Assembly: GCA_902729315.2 (NCBI GenBank)
Contig: LR746275.1
Location: forward strand, 1,056,501-1,120,500
Length of the DNA stretch: 64,000 nt
DNA from: Spirodela intermedia
Lineage: Eukaryota; Streptophyta; Magnoliopsida; Alismatales; Araceae
Direction of reading: 5' to 3'
Shown: positions 24,820 through 39,600 of the stretch, piece by piece
Position numbering within the stretch: position 1 is the first letter of the stretch
Layout: the number at the start of each line of letters is the position of its first letter
The notes under the pieces: generated by a model
The model's database searches: none
The model's input: the letters and a program-made list of their open reading frames with translations, nothing else
What the model was told of the DNA's origin: nothing
Made by a program: the position numbers and the translations under genes

Positions 24820-27800
24820 ATGGCGGCGCCGGCGGAGCTGAGCATCTCACCATCGTCCTCGCTTCGGGACACTGCGGCGGACGACGGAGGTACCGTGCAG
24901 ATCACGAGCTTTACGGAGGACGTGCACGACGTTTCCCTCCATTTTCAGATAATCCGCCTCCAGAAACAGGTGAGCCCGCAGAGCTTCTCCTGTTTACCTC
25001 CTATTCCCCCATCTAGGGTTTATGTAGGAAATTTTGTGTTCAGTTTCGAATTTGGCTTTCACGGAGCTATGTAGATCCTGAGTGACGTTCTCAAGGATTG
25101 GCATTTTGGACGGTCCAAGGAGGAGGACAGGTTGACACAGTCCTCGGTATCTTTTCCTTGCGTCCGGGTAAATTGTTATCTATCTGCCATCCGTACCTTC
25201 AACTCTGAAGCCACACTGTGGCCTTTGGGAACAACCTTAAACAGTCCCCGTCAGGAAGGTGAAGGATGCTCGAGTAGGATACAAAATTCCCAACGTCCGT
25301 AGAGGCATATAGTTTCCTCTAATCAAGATGCTGCTTGACGTGTGGTGGAGAGCTGGAATGAATTCCGATTCACCCAGTTGTGGACGGCAGTTCATCAGTA
25401 GTGATATTTCGGGGTTGAAAATGAAATCGGGGCTTGTTTCTACACCCCCCCTCCCCCCGCTACATTTGATAGCGTATGTAATTTCATAGGCTGTGATCTG
25501 CTTCTGCTAATGACTTTCACAAAATCTTAACATGGTTGATAAGCTGGTATCTATGATCACCTGGTTGACCTTGAAAATTCCCAGCTTTACCATGGTGATT
25601 GGTTCTGCATGGTTTATGTGTCTTAAGCATTACCAATTGTTGTTACTATCTATCATGGGAAATTTTCTAGGGGAATGGGGATTAGAGGGAGTATCAGAAC
25701 TTGTTATAACAGTACATCGGACAGGCCCTGATTGTGGCAAAAATGAAACACGTCCTATTAAAAGAAAGTAGCGACTAGGCTTTAGCCCGAGTCAAATGTT
25801 CATGTAAACCTTGTAGGTGAATAATGTGGACGAAGAAGAAGATGTGCCCATGCATCACTATAATATCAGATCTTTGGTCCTGAGAAAAACAAAATATTTT
25901 GATTAATGACAACGCATTTGGTGCCCCCCATTTATCAGATGATCCCTGCATGTCAGCTCTCTTCCTACAAAGTGACTGCTTCATTGGAATCCAGACACTC
26001 TATTGTTCTCGCTGGAAAATTGGAAAAGACTAGTGTTATTTCCTACGAATCGAACTTCACTGTTTGTGGGAATTTGGTATCATCATTTCTCGAATTGATG
26101 TCTCATAAAAATCATCATGAAGTTACTGACTTTGGAACAATCTTCAGTGAAAATAGGAAGACAACACACTGGAAATATTTTTATGTAGAATGCTGCAGCT
26201 ATTTGAAAAACAAAGAACAAGTTTAAATGCTGGGAGTAATTTTGGAGCTTGACTACACCTTCTCCTCTCTAACAATCTCAGTTTAAAAGGAAAAAAGAAA
26301 GCTGGCATATGGATGTAGGACAGAGTTAATTAGCAGATTATAAAAGATTTATTTTCTTTGCTTAGAGCTGATGAATTATTAGGTGAATCCCATGGGGCTC
26401 TCTTTTTCGGTAAGCTTGATATCTTTGATCAAATAAGTGTTGAGGAATGAGTGAGATTTTTTTGTTTACAAAGGGGTTACTAAATGAAAGCAGGAAGCTC
26501 CAAGTAAAAATTGTATTAATTCAGATAGCTCCTCTTGTATTGGAAGGGTAGAATTCTGTTGAGCTCTCACTTAGTTCAAGACGCATAGCTATTATTAAAA
26601 GGATTGCTCAAATATCCTTCATCACGCCATAAGGGATACATTGGAACATACAAATCTCATGTAATCAATACAAAAGTTGAAAGTGACAGCAATGTGGTCA
26701 ACCATAATTAAGCATGCGAGAGTCATGAAATATGTCAAATAATTCAATGCCCTTTATGGTTAGTCTTCTCTGTCTTTAATGGCATAGATACCTGGAACAC
26801 TCTAACTTCCAATGGTGGAAGCATTAATAAGAAGAAACGAGATATTTGATATGCTTAAAAATAAGTTAACAGAAAAAAGAGATAGATGAAAAAAGTTGCT
26901 GCTTCTTCATCGGACAAAGTGAAGCTTTTGTGTTGGTGATTGGGCCTTCTTGTTCTTATGGCTTCACCACCAGAGACCCCAATGTCAGAAGCTCTCCCTA
27001 AAATCGGTTTTTGGACCTCAGATGATTATTGGGAAAACTCTAGAGAGGGTTTGGATCAATCCTGGTTTTCGAGCTTCAAAATTGGAACTTGAACTAGGTC
27101 ACACAGAATCATGTTTCATAACTGTTTCAAAAGAGATTAAAAGGCCGTCACGAAGAAACTATCGAACAGAGAAATAATTATGAAGAATAACTCACCTTAA
27201 ATTGACACTTTGGTGAAATGGCATGGAGAAAATATGCATGCATCTTCATGGAGGGATGATGGAACTTCTGACAGAGATGTGGGCCGTAGAACTACATACA
27301 AATGGAACCTAACCATACATGTCCCCCAATTATATCTTCTAGGTTGTGTTTTCATTATTCTGCAGTCGTTCAATCTTCTGTTCACCATAGGATGCCATGT
27401 TTCTTCTCAAACTCTTCTGTATTCAGGGGTTTCATACAGTACATACAAGTCTGGCATTTGTACCAGCTGAAGTTTTGTGTTTTCTGTCTTTTCATACTGC
27501 TTCAAGATTACAGGATCACTCCGGTCTGTGACTCCATCACAGAAGTCCCGTAGTGAACCCTGAACTCATTGGGCGGAACCAGTCTGTAGGATCTTTTCCT
27601 AGAATAACCCGTAGCTGTTAAAATTGATTGATAAGTGAACCGTGATCTCATCCTTCAACCCTTCAGAATCTGCCCCGTCGAGTATGTGCTTAAAATTGAT
27701 ATCTTGTCGCCTCCTGTCGTTAGATATTTATAAATAAGATTATTGGAGTATGTAGTTACGATCATAGGTTTCTGCTGAAATTATTCAGCATAAGCCCGTA

Positions 27801-28515
27801 AGTGTGTATTTTCCAAAAAGATTCCTGCAGATAAGTTATCAGGTGCAAAATATGTTTGTGTTCTTCCACAGCAGGAGCTATGATTTTTATGTTCTCTTCG
27901 CCCACAAATACTGATAACTGTCATGACTCCACAGAATGACCAATTCATGATCATCCTCTCCTTTCATGGCTAATCATTGCAGATTTATGCTTGGATCGGA
28001 TGCAACTCTGCCAAATTCGGCCACCTGTATGCAGCTGCACCCACCCGGCCCGTATGCTACTAATCATTCTGACACTCTACAATTTACAACCTAATATAAT
28101 GTTTACATGAATTTGTGAAATTGTATGATGAGACAAACCTCTGCAGAGTAATTCAGTAAGCGTCACCTCCCTGCTTGGGGGCGGCTCCGATAGTGTGGGC
28201 TCAGCAATGGCTCGCCGCCTAGGTTAAGTAGACTCTGAAGCATCAATTATAATGGTGCTACCGTCCCTTAATGCCTCTGACGCAGCTGCATGTCCCATTC
28301 AGTACTGAGGACCGGCCTCAACGTTGTTCTCGCCTGCAACATCCCAAAGGACAGCCCAAGGCTTGAGGTTCGCTTGTCAAAACTTACTTTTAATCAACGT
28401 TCATGTTGCCACTGCTGTTGGTAGCTGATGGATGTTTGGTTTTTTTTTATCTCAGGCCGGCGCAGAGAGGAAACTGGTCGAGAAGCTGAGTAGTCTTGGT
28501 TATGTGAAGCACTGA
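24820..28515 (+). CDS. PSMG4: Proteasome assembly chaperone 4-like protein (PSMG4/PAC4)
   Basis: Five exons: 24820-24969, 27983-28051, 28147-28222, 28303-28367 and 28456-28515. All have GT-AG borders and matching phases, giving 139 residues and a TGA stop. The protein matches the plant PSMG4 family in order: ITSFTEDVHDVSLHFQIIRL, YAWIGCNSAKFGHLYAAAP, VTSLLGGGSDSVGSAMARRL, TGLNVVLACNIPKDSP, then a basic C-terminal helix. PSMG4 pairs with PSMG3 and acts in the cytosol or nucleus to seat alpha subunits during 20S core assembly. The ATG at 24820 is the only one upstream in frame that fits the family. Intron 1 is 3.0 kb while the other introns are about 80-95 bases. A partial duplicate of exon 1 and intron 1 lies about 4.75 kb upstream. 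Confidence 0.92.
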
Positions 28516-30616
28516 CCTTGTGGATGCTCTGAAGACTGGCTACCAATCAGATCTTATGAGTTTGAAATGGAATCCCCTGCATAAAGCAAGGTAGGCATGG
28601 TATGTGATTCTGTCTCTTAAGGGTTTAGGAGAGGAGAAAGCTGTGCCATGTTGTCCTTTTTCTTCATTTATGATAAAAATGAACTCTAACTCTCTCTCTC
28701 TCTCTCTCTCTCACTTTGTTGTAGTAGCAAGCACCTCTCATACGAGAATTCATATTTTTATATATTTAGTGAAAGCTTCCAAAGGAAATGGAATCAGGTT
28801 ATAATAAATTCGTTGTAAAGGGTGGACTTTCAGGGACTCTTTGTCTCCCTTTGAGGGTTGGCTGTGAAGCATGTTATCATCACAGAAGCCAGATTACCTC
28901 CCAAGCGGTCGTTTAAAAATTGCAGCTAAATAAGATAGCCGGTTGAACTTGCAGGTAAACGAAATAGCAACCACATTAACATGAGATTGACTCCCTTTGA
29001 ATTGGTGATATTTAGCTCTCAGCCTCCTCTTACAATGACAGCTTCTTGAGTCCATTTTAATTTTATGTTGAAAAAATAGATGCAAGGATAAAGTAGTCAT
29101 CTAACATCATCACGATGCTGATATTTTAATGTCTTAAATATGATTTTATTGCACCAACCTTTGCAAAAGTCTCACAAAAATTTGGGATTGAATGATTGAT
29201 TGATGAGTTCATTTGTCCATTTCAAGGAAACGGAGTAGAAAACCCGCCTTTTTAAATGAATTGTGCCTATGATTGGTAAATGGAGTGGATTGGTAGAAAA
29301 CCCTTTTTATATTCTTGAACACTTAAGAAGAAGATACAAAGCTCGCATGAATAAATTAACAGGGGCATCATTCATTGCTCTACTCTTTTGCCACACAACT
29401 TTCGAACTTTATGAGGCTTATCAAATAAATGTTTTTGTGCTGATATTTGGCAGCCACGGCCACTGATGTGAAGTGTGCTACGGCCATTTCTAGAACTGTT
29501 AAGCTAGAACAATTGACTAGTGCCAAATATCTAGCACTAGCCTGCTCTTTTAAAGCCATGAATCAAGATTGACTAGTTAGTGTTTAACGTCTGGAGGACT
29601 TATCTACAGCCATAAATCTAGAGAGAAAAGTCCCCATGTTTCAATTATCAGCTCATTTAATGCAAGTGAATGTAGTACAACAAACTCACGTCAGGTGCTT
29701 AACAGTACAAGGTAAGCTGGTCCCCAAGGTTTCAATGATTAAACCCTAAAAAAGAGTATGGAACTTCAGGGAGAGTCTCCTAGAAAAGTAGAGTACTTTG
29801 AGGAGTTGAATCCTGATGAAAATTTACAATTTTTATACTGGTAAAAGAACTCAACTAGCATAACCAGTCACAGCTAAAATTCCATCAACCAAACTCTGAC
29901 CTACACAAGGAAAGCTAATTGGAGTCTCCCTCTGTAGGATTCCTTAAAGATGTGGGTAAACGTTAACAGAACCAATATAATCCACTCCAGATCACAATTG
30001 GGATTAATAGCATCCAAACCTGCCAACGTATTTTAGCAGCTATGAACATGAGAAATATTTGGTCTTTCCCAAGAATGTCAATATGGCTCCATGATGGTTT
30101 TATGATACTTGAATCAAAACGTTGTCAATGCAAGGAACTAGGCTCTCAGACTTGGTGTGTTAGAATCCTGCATAGCCAATAATCTCTCAGACTTAATCTG
30201 ACTGCCATGGAACTAGGCTTCTGGAATACCATGTTAGCATGCCGAATCATACTTTCAATCACAGAAAATAATAGATGGCACTAGAATTCAGGTTCTACTT
30301 GTCTTGGAACACGGAAATCCATTACACTCAAGTTTTAGAGTCTTAAGAAAAAATTATATGGGAATGCAATGAATTTGACACACCTTTATAACAGATTTTT
30401 GAATTTCAGCAGAATGAATTACAGCATTTATACAGCACTGATCAATCCATAATTATTTCTCCAGCTGACCCAAGACATGGGTTTTGAACTTGAACAACTC
30501 TTTATTTATATTTTACAATGCTATGTTAGAAGAGTGGGGAGAGGCAATATTGCATCGAGAAGAAAGAAAAGAGCAGAGAATGAGAAAAAAAAACTAACAA
30601 GAAGAACATGAAAACC
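28516..30616. other. Convergent intergenic region
   Basis: Lies between the 3' ends of PSMG4 (plus) and the GFS12-like gene (minus). It holds a (CT)n tract at 28691-28712 near the PSMG4 3' end, and no supported exons. Confidence 0.5.
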
Positions 30617-33600
30617 TTAGCAACAGACTTTCAGATGGCCCTCTTCAGTTCCTACGAGAAACAGCCTGGAAAATGGAAGAATGCTGATGGTTGTCAGGAC
30701 TGACAGGTTTCTCGCACCCCTGTCTGCTGAGTAGAGTCTCTGTGGCGCAATATGCTGCTGGCCTCTCTGTGATAGTGAACACAGATAAGTTAGTTAGTCA
30801 GTCAAAGAGGATGGAAGAAGAAACGGAAGGCTACTGCTTCCAGGCTAATTCATTAGTCTTCACATGATCAAAGGCCCATATATTTTTTAATTTCAATATG
30901 ATAACTAGTTATGCAAAAGAACTATTATGCACTTACGTGCTTCAATCAGAAATAAAACAGACAAAAGTCAAAACAATCACAGCGTAACACATACGTCAGA
31001 TGTGGATCTTGAAAAAGAGGAGAGCCCAATCTTGTTCTTAGATATTGAAATTATGTTCTGACCCCACATAGCGAAGCTGGAGATGCCATCTGAGTGGCCC
31101 GTGAAAATATTTGACTGAGATGACAGGTCCCTGCGAAACAAATGGGCGGCAGAAATTGAAACACCATGTGAAAATATCCTCATCTTTGAGGGGACAGAAA
31201 GATTCGAGCAGTCTCAAATCTAGAAAACACCTAAAACGTTGAACCAGCGAATGAATAAGTCCTTCCGCAACTCTTTGCCAAGATTTTCCAACTGTGTAAG
31301 CTGACAAGGAGAGAAAAAGATACCTTCTCAAGTCCCAAATCCGCAGAGTTCTATCAAGTGAGCTGGAAACAAGCATGTGGTCCTCTGGTGAAGCCAGCTG
31401 CAAATATTAAAGAAGCCAGAGGAAATTAGAAAACAGTAAGGACACAAGAATGGGTGAATAGGAAAATTCAGAAAACCGGATTTGAAATGAAAACGATGAA
31501 TTGAGTTGAAGGTTAATCTGAAATAGAAGACACTTCCTCCTCATTTACACGTTCAAAATCCTTACTACTCTTCTAAGTTGAGTTTCAAATTTTTTTTCTT
31601 ATCTTCATTTGTCTGTGGCATGATGTTATTGAGATCAGCATTCCCCAACATAACTCATCATGGAACAGCCTTTTCAAGCATATATCCTGGTGTCCAGGCT
31701 TTATGATTGTTGTATATAATGACAGAGACCACCAAAAAAAAAAAAAATCAATTAAAAAGGAATCATATCAGGTTCAGCATATAGAGAGCATACTCGAGTA
31801 ATATAGCCATCATGGGCACGCCAAACGGCAACAATCTCTCCACTTCTTGAATCAAGAAGCCTGCAATGGCCTGAACTCAGTCCTGCAGCAAGCCAGTGTG
31901 GTGCACATGGAGATCTTTCCGCTTGGAGTTCACTGGATCCGCAAGAGCAAATGGCAGATACAATAGACGATAAATAATGTTCAGCTGTGTCGGTCCTCCA
32001 CAAATGCAGCTTCCTGCCCTCAGCCAGATCAATGAACCTATGGTTCACGTTTTATCAGTGTTCTTCCAACCATTCATAGCAGTCAAAATAGTCTATTAAA
32101 TGGGATCTAATAAAAATTAAATTTAGGGAAAATATGCAGTTTGTAGAAACAAAATGCACATCACCTACTTTCTAGGATCAAGAGGTGTAAGCTAGTGATT
32201 ACTAAGATAAACTACATCACGGGTGCAAAAATCTCTAGAAAAAATAAATTGAGTATATACCGGATACAACCACTTCCCATGCCAGCTACCAGCTTATCAT
32301 CCGAGTCCAAGTGATGCATACAAGTGTACATGCTGCCACTGAATGCATTCGAATAAATTCCACCGGAGGAATTGGTGGGTGGCACATGGGTTGGAGGATC
32401 AGCATTTACTTTAAATGGCAGCAAAGTGCTTGAATGCTGCGATGTAATTGTTGATGATTCAGCAAATGCTGTAATGAGCTTTCCACTAAGGCTGCTCCAT
32501 ACATGAATGGTGCCATCACAAGAGGCAATCCTTTCACTCATAGACAAGATAGCGATGTCGTTAACAACCTACAAGGACTAAGTAAAATTAAAAAAAATAG
32601 AATTAAAAAAAATCAATACCTAAGAACAATAGAAAAGATAGAATTGTTTTATAAAAAATCACCTCCGTTGGGGAAAACTAAATAAAATGAATTATGTTCG
32701 AGTGATAGAAAAAAGTACAAAGGCCATCTGGGGGGAATCGCAATCCCTCCTTGAAAGAGAGTAAAGGAAAAACAGAATGTAATATGCTGAGAACTGACAA
32801 ACCTTACGCGGATAGACAAATGGTTCCTTCATTAAAATCCTCTTACTTTAGAGAATCATATTGTGTCTTTTTCATTTAAAACGTTTAGAAAAAGCCAAGG
32901 TCTACCAATTGATTTGACTAAATTTGTTTCCATTCCCTTGGGTCAATTGATATGGTTGACCTAATTTGATCGAAATCTAGACCAGACCTGACCGGGACAG
33001 TATCTGGCTCCCCCAGATCACAGTATTGCTCCAGTGCAACCATACGTTGCCCAATGAGTCACATGAAGAAGGAGATGAGGCATTCTATCCCTGCTGTCCG
33101 TAAACAAATCCTTTTAAGAAAGCACTGTCACAGTCCATGCATATACTTGGTATAAGTTATCATAAATGCAACCAGACGTTCTCTAATTTCCAAGTAAGAA
33201 ACACCGTACATAATCTTATCTCAAAAACACAACAGAGTTGGAACCCTTCAATGTTTCGCTTTTCTTAGTTAATTCCCAGCAAACAAATGACATCAGAATT
33301 TATATAAGAGCAGCCAAATACATTTTCTCCATAGAAACAACATTTTAAGTCGTTGGATCGTCAAACAAGAGGCCTCATGTCCATAAGGGATGATCTAGGA
33401 TCAATTCAAAGTTCATCTATTTATGCCACATAATTTTAGTTTTACAAGCAATGGGCCATTTTATGCTAACACAACCCCCCATGTTCAAACTAATTAAAAG
33501 TCAGGTAAACAACATAACCCAAGAGCAAATTTCTCTAATACCATCTTAAAATTAATGGGTCATCTAGCTAGAACGCAAATGCCGGTAGAGTAGGCTCACT

Positions 33601-36600
33601 AATTAATAGCACCGAATTTTACATTTTTTATGTAGGACTACTGTGACAAATAGAATTGCATGTTTAGAGCTAGAAAAAGGTCAAATTTCTGCAATTTAAA
33701 ATCATGCTTCAAACTTTCTGAAAAGGAAAGGAATCAACCTCATCATGGCCATAATACGCATAAACACAGTTCATTCGAGGCAATTCCCATTTTTGTACAG
33801 TTCCTTTGAATGCAGGCCCAACTCCTCCAGTGAAAACTGTACATTCATCATGAGAAGCAGCTAAGGATCGTAGAACTCCAGGATGTGCCCGAGTTGAACA
33901 AAGAATCGATGCTTTGATTCTCCATGGATCATCTTTAAGGCTCCCAGCACGCCCAAGATAATCTACTACATCCCAGCTAGCAGCAGTTTTAGGAAACCAG
34001 AACCAGGGATGATGCCTGTCCAAACCAGAATTAACTTTATCTTTCTCTGTTGTAGCCCTCTGATCATGGAGATGTTTATAATACATCAAACTCTTGCCGC
34101 CTCTGGCCCCCTGTGATTGTGGTATAGACCAACCAACCCCATTGAGTAACAGCTTGGCTGGATTATAGTCAATTGATGAAGTTGCTGAGAATGTGCCTCT
34201 CTGACGATTTGTATTCTCAACACTATCACTCCGAGAAGCTTCTTCTGTAAGCCCCCACTGCAACACAATTATAAGGAGATTAGGTAACCGAGTAAATGGA
34301 GAAATCAAAATACAGAAATGCATGTATATATAGAGAGAGATATAAAGATATCAAAAGGACAAGCTAGAATTTTTACAGGACACTACAGCAAAGAATACCA
34401 AGTAAAAAAATGAGCAGACGAGACTACCTTCCAACTGTGAGACCTTTCAAGAAATTGCTCCAGAAGAAACCATGTGGCACAACTCTGACGCAGCCTCTCT
34501 ATGCCAATAAGTGATGCAAAGGAAGGATATAAAAGCAATCTGCCATTACGAAAAAAGCATGAGGTAACGTTACAAGATGTCCCCACAGGAAAAAAATATT
34601 TGCAGTATAGATAGCTCTTACACAAGGTCCAAACGACTCTCTATGAAGATTTCCCTGTCTAATTTTGCAACAGAAGAACTTGAGTTTCTTCTGGAGGAAC
34701 TAGAGCCCACAGCCTCTTGAGAGAAGGCAAGTTCATCAAAGAGTCCTTTAAGCTGAGGTAGGACATGGGCTGTAGTTGACTCGGGTCCTATCCGTTGACA
34801 GACATTGACAAGTGTTGTTGCAACAACCTAGCAGGAAGCCAAAATATCACGAGAAAAGTACATAGAAGTTGACTGAAAATTATACTCATTGAACATTGGC
34901 AGTTTTTGAGTTATGTAAAAACTTCAGCATCCAGCATAAAACCAAAGAGAGTAAAAAGGCGTACTTGGAATACGGAAAGATCCAGATTAGTTCGACCAAG
35001 AACCTTTATGTGAAGGCAGAAATGATCCTGTATAATAAAAAAAATCAAAAGGCGAAAAATAAGACATCAACAATCCAATCAGATGTCACACAGCTGGATA
35101 TATTCAGAATGAAAAACAGATTTTTACCATGATAAGTTCTTTGAGAATCATATCCTTTTGCAAGAGTTTGACCAGACCATCTAAAGTAGTAAAACAGTCA
35201 ATCAGCACTAAAGAATTCCAACTCTGGATTTGTTCAGACTTATTCACAGAGGAAGCATCAAGACACGACAAGACAACATTCCTCAGTAGAGGCAAAAGAT
35301 GTCTGGTAATAAAATCCTCTCCAAGAAGCCCACCTGCAAACACAAACATACAGAACAATTGCGAGTTAAATCATTACCAATGGGTAAAGAGCTAGTCAGT
35401 AAATCATTACCGAAGTAATTCTAAAACAACGAAATAGTGAACAAGAATGCACTGAAATACCAATTCTAACCAGTGCATCAATTCCATCCACTGAGAGCCC
35501 TCTCCCAAAACAATGTATAAGGGGCAAAATTGTCTGCAATTTTTTAGAAATAGTATTCAAAAATGCTAGTAAGAGAAAAAATCTTCAAGTCAGTGATGAA
35601 AAGAAACTGTTGCATTGTCTAATAACCTGATGAATGGTGACTGGAAGGCCAAGCTCTTCACTAGATCCAATCAGTAGTACAGATGCAGCAGAAGCGGTGA
35701 CCCTGTTCGGATAATTACACAGGTTTGAAATCACCAGAGGATGCAGCTTCTCCAAGTACACTTGTTTACCCAAATCTTTCCATACTTTCCGAACAAAAGA
35801 GTCTTGGAGAAGAGAAATCTTTAAGTGTAAAGAGCCAGCTAGCTGAGGCAAAATACATGTTATGATTATTGGAATATTCTATGGTCAATTATTTCAATAT
35901 TTAAACAATGAAAATCGCAACACAAACTATTTCAGAAAAATTGAGCACAAAAACCTAGAGAGAAACCCCCAGGAATAAGCATGTGTCTGATGACGATGCT
36001 CAAGAAAGAAATTAATGTCCAAAGAATCCTTGCAGTGGCTCCAAAACAGAAACATTTTAAAGGCAACAGTGATTTTTCATTCATGGGGCATTTGAGGAAT
36101 AAAATAACATGGTAATAGCAATCAAACTCAATCTCAATATCAATAAGTTAGGAAAGAACGCATATATAGGAGCTTAGCTCTTAGTTGGTCAGTTTCCTAT
36201 TTTGTTAGGTAGTTTATTTATTTCGCGGCCCTTGTACTTGTTATTACTTGTTATAACTACCAGTTATCTATGATGTGAGTAAGAAGCAGAGATTTTTTCC
36301 CACTGTATATCCTCCCAGGGTTTGCGTTACTGTATAGTTTTTGACAAGAAATTAAAATATTATATGAAAACTCATGATAAACTATAAACCGCATTTTCCT
36401 TTTATATCCAAAAGGTGACTCAAAAAATATAACAATAAATTGCCCAAAAAATGTGTACAAACAGAATCATGCTACTGCCTTGCAAAACAAACCTGTAAAA
36501 TCTTCTGAATAGTTGGTAGGATCAGTGACTTAATTGCAGGAAGTTTTAAGCATCCCACAAATTCTGTAAGTAGAGATAAAGATGCCTCACTTTCAGCATC

Positions 36601-39600
36601 GGATAAAGAATTGGAAATAAGGGATAAGCAGTATGGAGCACACATTTCCGCAGCAAATGGGCCCATGGCTTTGAAGGCTCCTTCTTTTGCAATTTTTGAA
36701 GCATACTGAAGGCGAGATACAGATTTTGACAGAGTCTGGAGTGGGGCAACAAAATGATACACAGACCTGACTGTTGGAGGGAAGTACTGTGATTCCAGAA
36801 TACTTTTAGCTGAGGGCCTCCTGGCATAAATAAAAATTCAGAGAAGATACTGGATAACAGGAAAAATGAGATGCAAACTCATTCTCCAGGCACAAAATAA
36901 CATGAACATGCTCAAGATAAAGCAATGCACAACCGCAACAGAATATCAAGAATCTAGGAGATTAAATTTTCCCTTTGTTTCATCTCCTTTTTTAATCATA
37001 AGCAATGAAATTCGTGTTGTTCTTGATTTTATGTTCTATTGGACCACGAGTACAAATAGTATGTCCTTGGTTTCCACTAAGCAGAAGACATAATCAAAAA
37101 TCAGCAGATCAAGTTTCTTAAATATTATCTTTCTATTTTATTTTATCTTACAGTCTAATAGGCCCTAACATTGGAAAAACGAAATATATATGGCAACCAT
37201 ACCTCCTCCAATCCTTCAGGATGCATGATTCAACAAGTATCCTAACATGTGCAGGAAGCTCCCATATAACTCCAGGCAGAATATCTTTTTCCAAATAAAT
37301 AGATAAGGAGACAGAATCAAAGAGTGCCCTTTTCAAATATAATTCGGCTAAGATGCATCCAACAGAGAACATGTCCCTCGCAACATGTTCAGAGAGAACT
37401 GTTGAGTCTGAAAGTTGTTGCTTCAAACAGAGCAAATCCTGGAAACCTATGAAACCATTGTCACCAGCTCCAAAAGATTCTAAGAGGCAAGATAAATCAA
37501 CATTACGTGATGTTAAGCAGTGACTCTCTACGTCAACTCTCCTTGGCACATTCTCATCTGATGGTCTACGAATAAAACTTTCCTCCATAAGTTTTTCACT
37601 GATATTGTAGATTGGACTCAGGACATAGGCATCAGCAGAAAAGGAAACAGATGCTTCCAATGCTTGCAGGAAGCAGGTTTCTGGGAGGAGGCAGTCTTCT
37701 TCTGGTGATATTGTAGCATTTACATTCTCATTCAAACCCATATGATTTCCCTTTTCTGGGGCTAGATGGCTCATTTTTTGCTCTTTCAGATTATGATGAG
37801 ATTTTTTCCAAGAACATTGGCGCACTGGATGAGGTCTAGTGAAGAGCTGACGTCGTCCAATCGACTTTGGCATCATGGGATCTGCTGTTGGCAGCATAAC
37901 GTTCTTGGCTGCAATAGAAGCCTCACCAAAAAGTTTGTAACCAAAGGTAATATCAATCCAATGGTGAATCTGCCGAGAAACACGATCACTCTCTAAAGCA
38001 GCACGATGCAACAAGATAAAATCCTCAGGAGACTTGGCCCAGGAAGGCACACGAAGATCACTCATTCCAGGATGAATAGAATAAAAGATACGAGGGTCAC
38101 AGTAAAACTCAGGAATGCACTCATCAGGAGTCCATTGGTAAAGCCTCTGCATATTAGAAGGATATTCATTCGGCTCATAAACAGAACGGACAGCAGAACG
38201 AAGTATGCTCAAAGGCAGCCTTCTTGCTTTGTAACTGCAGACAGCTAGTTCTGAGAGACACTCGTCAGAGACATGATGGGGAACCTCAGAGGTTGAATAA
38301 GTGAAATCTAGCTGCTCATCTCCTTTTGCTAGGCGCCACTTGCTCTTCTGGAGATCTCTCCAACCAACATCAGAATCTTCATCAGGTTTCACACTGAAAT
38401 CTATGACCCAGGGCATCACTGTATGGAATGTGTGATCTCCACAACTTCTGCCCGCTAATTTATTTAAAATAAGAAGGTATTCATAGTTGCTCAATTCCCC
38501 CATCCACCATCGCTTGAAATCGCATCCCCAGTCAATAGGACTTGATAGCTTTAAATCTGCATATATAGCTTGGCAAGGACAGTTTTTCATGCAAAAGCAT
38601 ACTCTGGAAGGAATAGAGTCCTCCTTCGAGCCCAAGGTACAGTCTTTTCCATCACATAAATTCAACCAAGACCAGAGTGAATCAGTCAGCATAATGCTGG
38701 AAGGGCATATATTGCCATGAGCGAATCCTAAGCTATGGATGTAACTCAGTGCAGAGAGTAGTTGGTAAATTAAGAATCTGATATGCCAGTCAGACTGCAA
38801 AGCTCTAGGGCTGTAATTTAAAACGGTCTCCAAGGTATATGGAGCTTTGGGTTGTAACAAATATGCACAGCTAGATGTTCTTAACATACCCAAGACAGGA
38901 GCAACATTAGGATGCCTAACACCACGAGGAACATCTTTTTCCATAAAAAAAGGTAATCCAATTGAACTGAAGAAATCAACATCGTAGGACCCAGAGGTTT
39001 CTCTTTCAAGGAGAAGATTAATAGATGACATTACATGGTCTTCAGTAGAACCAGATAAATAATTGCTAACAAGCTCCTGCAGAGTAGAGTACGAACCACT
39101 GCCAACATGAACACCTGGTGACAAAGCAGTGATCAGCCGTTGGAGAGAGCTAATGTCTTTAATCCCCGACATAAGCCTCGATTTCCAATCTGATGAGTGA
39201 ATGTGATCATCATCAAGGACTCCAATATTGATCCCATCCTGATGGTGACTAGTTTTTGACGAGGGCATTCTCTCATTACCAGAAAGAGGGTCCACGGTAC
39301 TATCACACAAAGAATACCTACTCCAGAAGGTTGAAATATGGGTGAATCAGAAACCCGGAAAATATCAGAAAACATCATATTATTCCTCTTGGGGTCTATA
39401 GGCTGAAAATATGATGTCTCACCTAGCGTCTGAGAGGGCATCCTCCTGGTTACTCAATACTACAAGCAAAAATTGAGCAGCAACTTCGTCACTGATGAAT
39501 GTCAAACAGAGATTCAGGGTACATCAAAATAAATATTAAGTTTATTGAAATATGAAACATATAAAATACAAGAAAAAAAATTCATCCAAGTTCTGCAAAT

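Noticed and set aside
33709-34323. Independent 204-codon gene on the minus strand
   Set aside because: It is an exon of the GFS12-like gene (33739-34257) with in-frame neighbours on both sides; the extra codons are intron.
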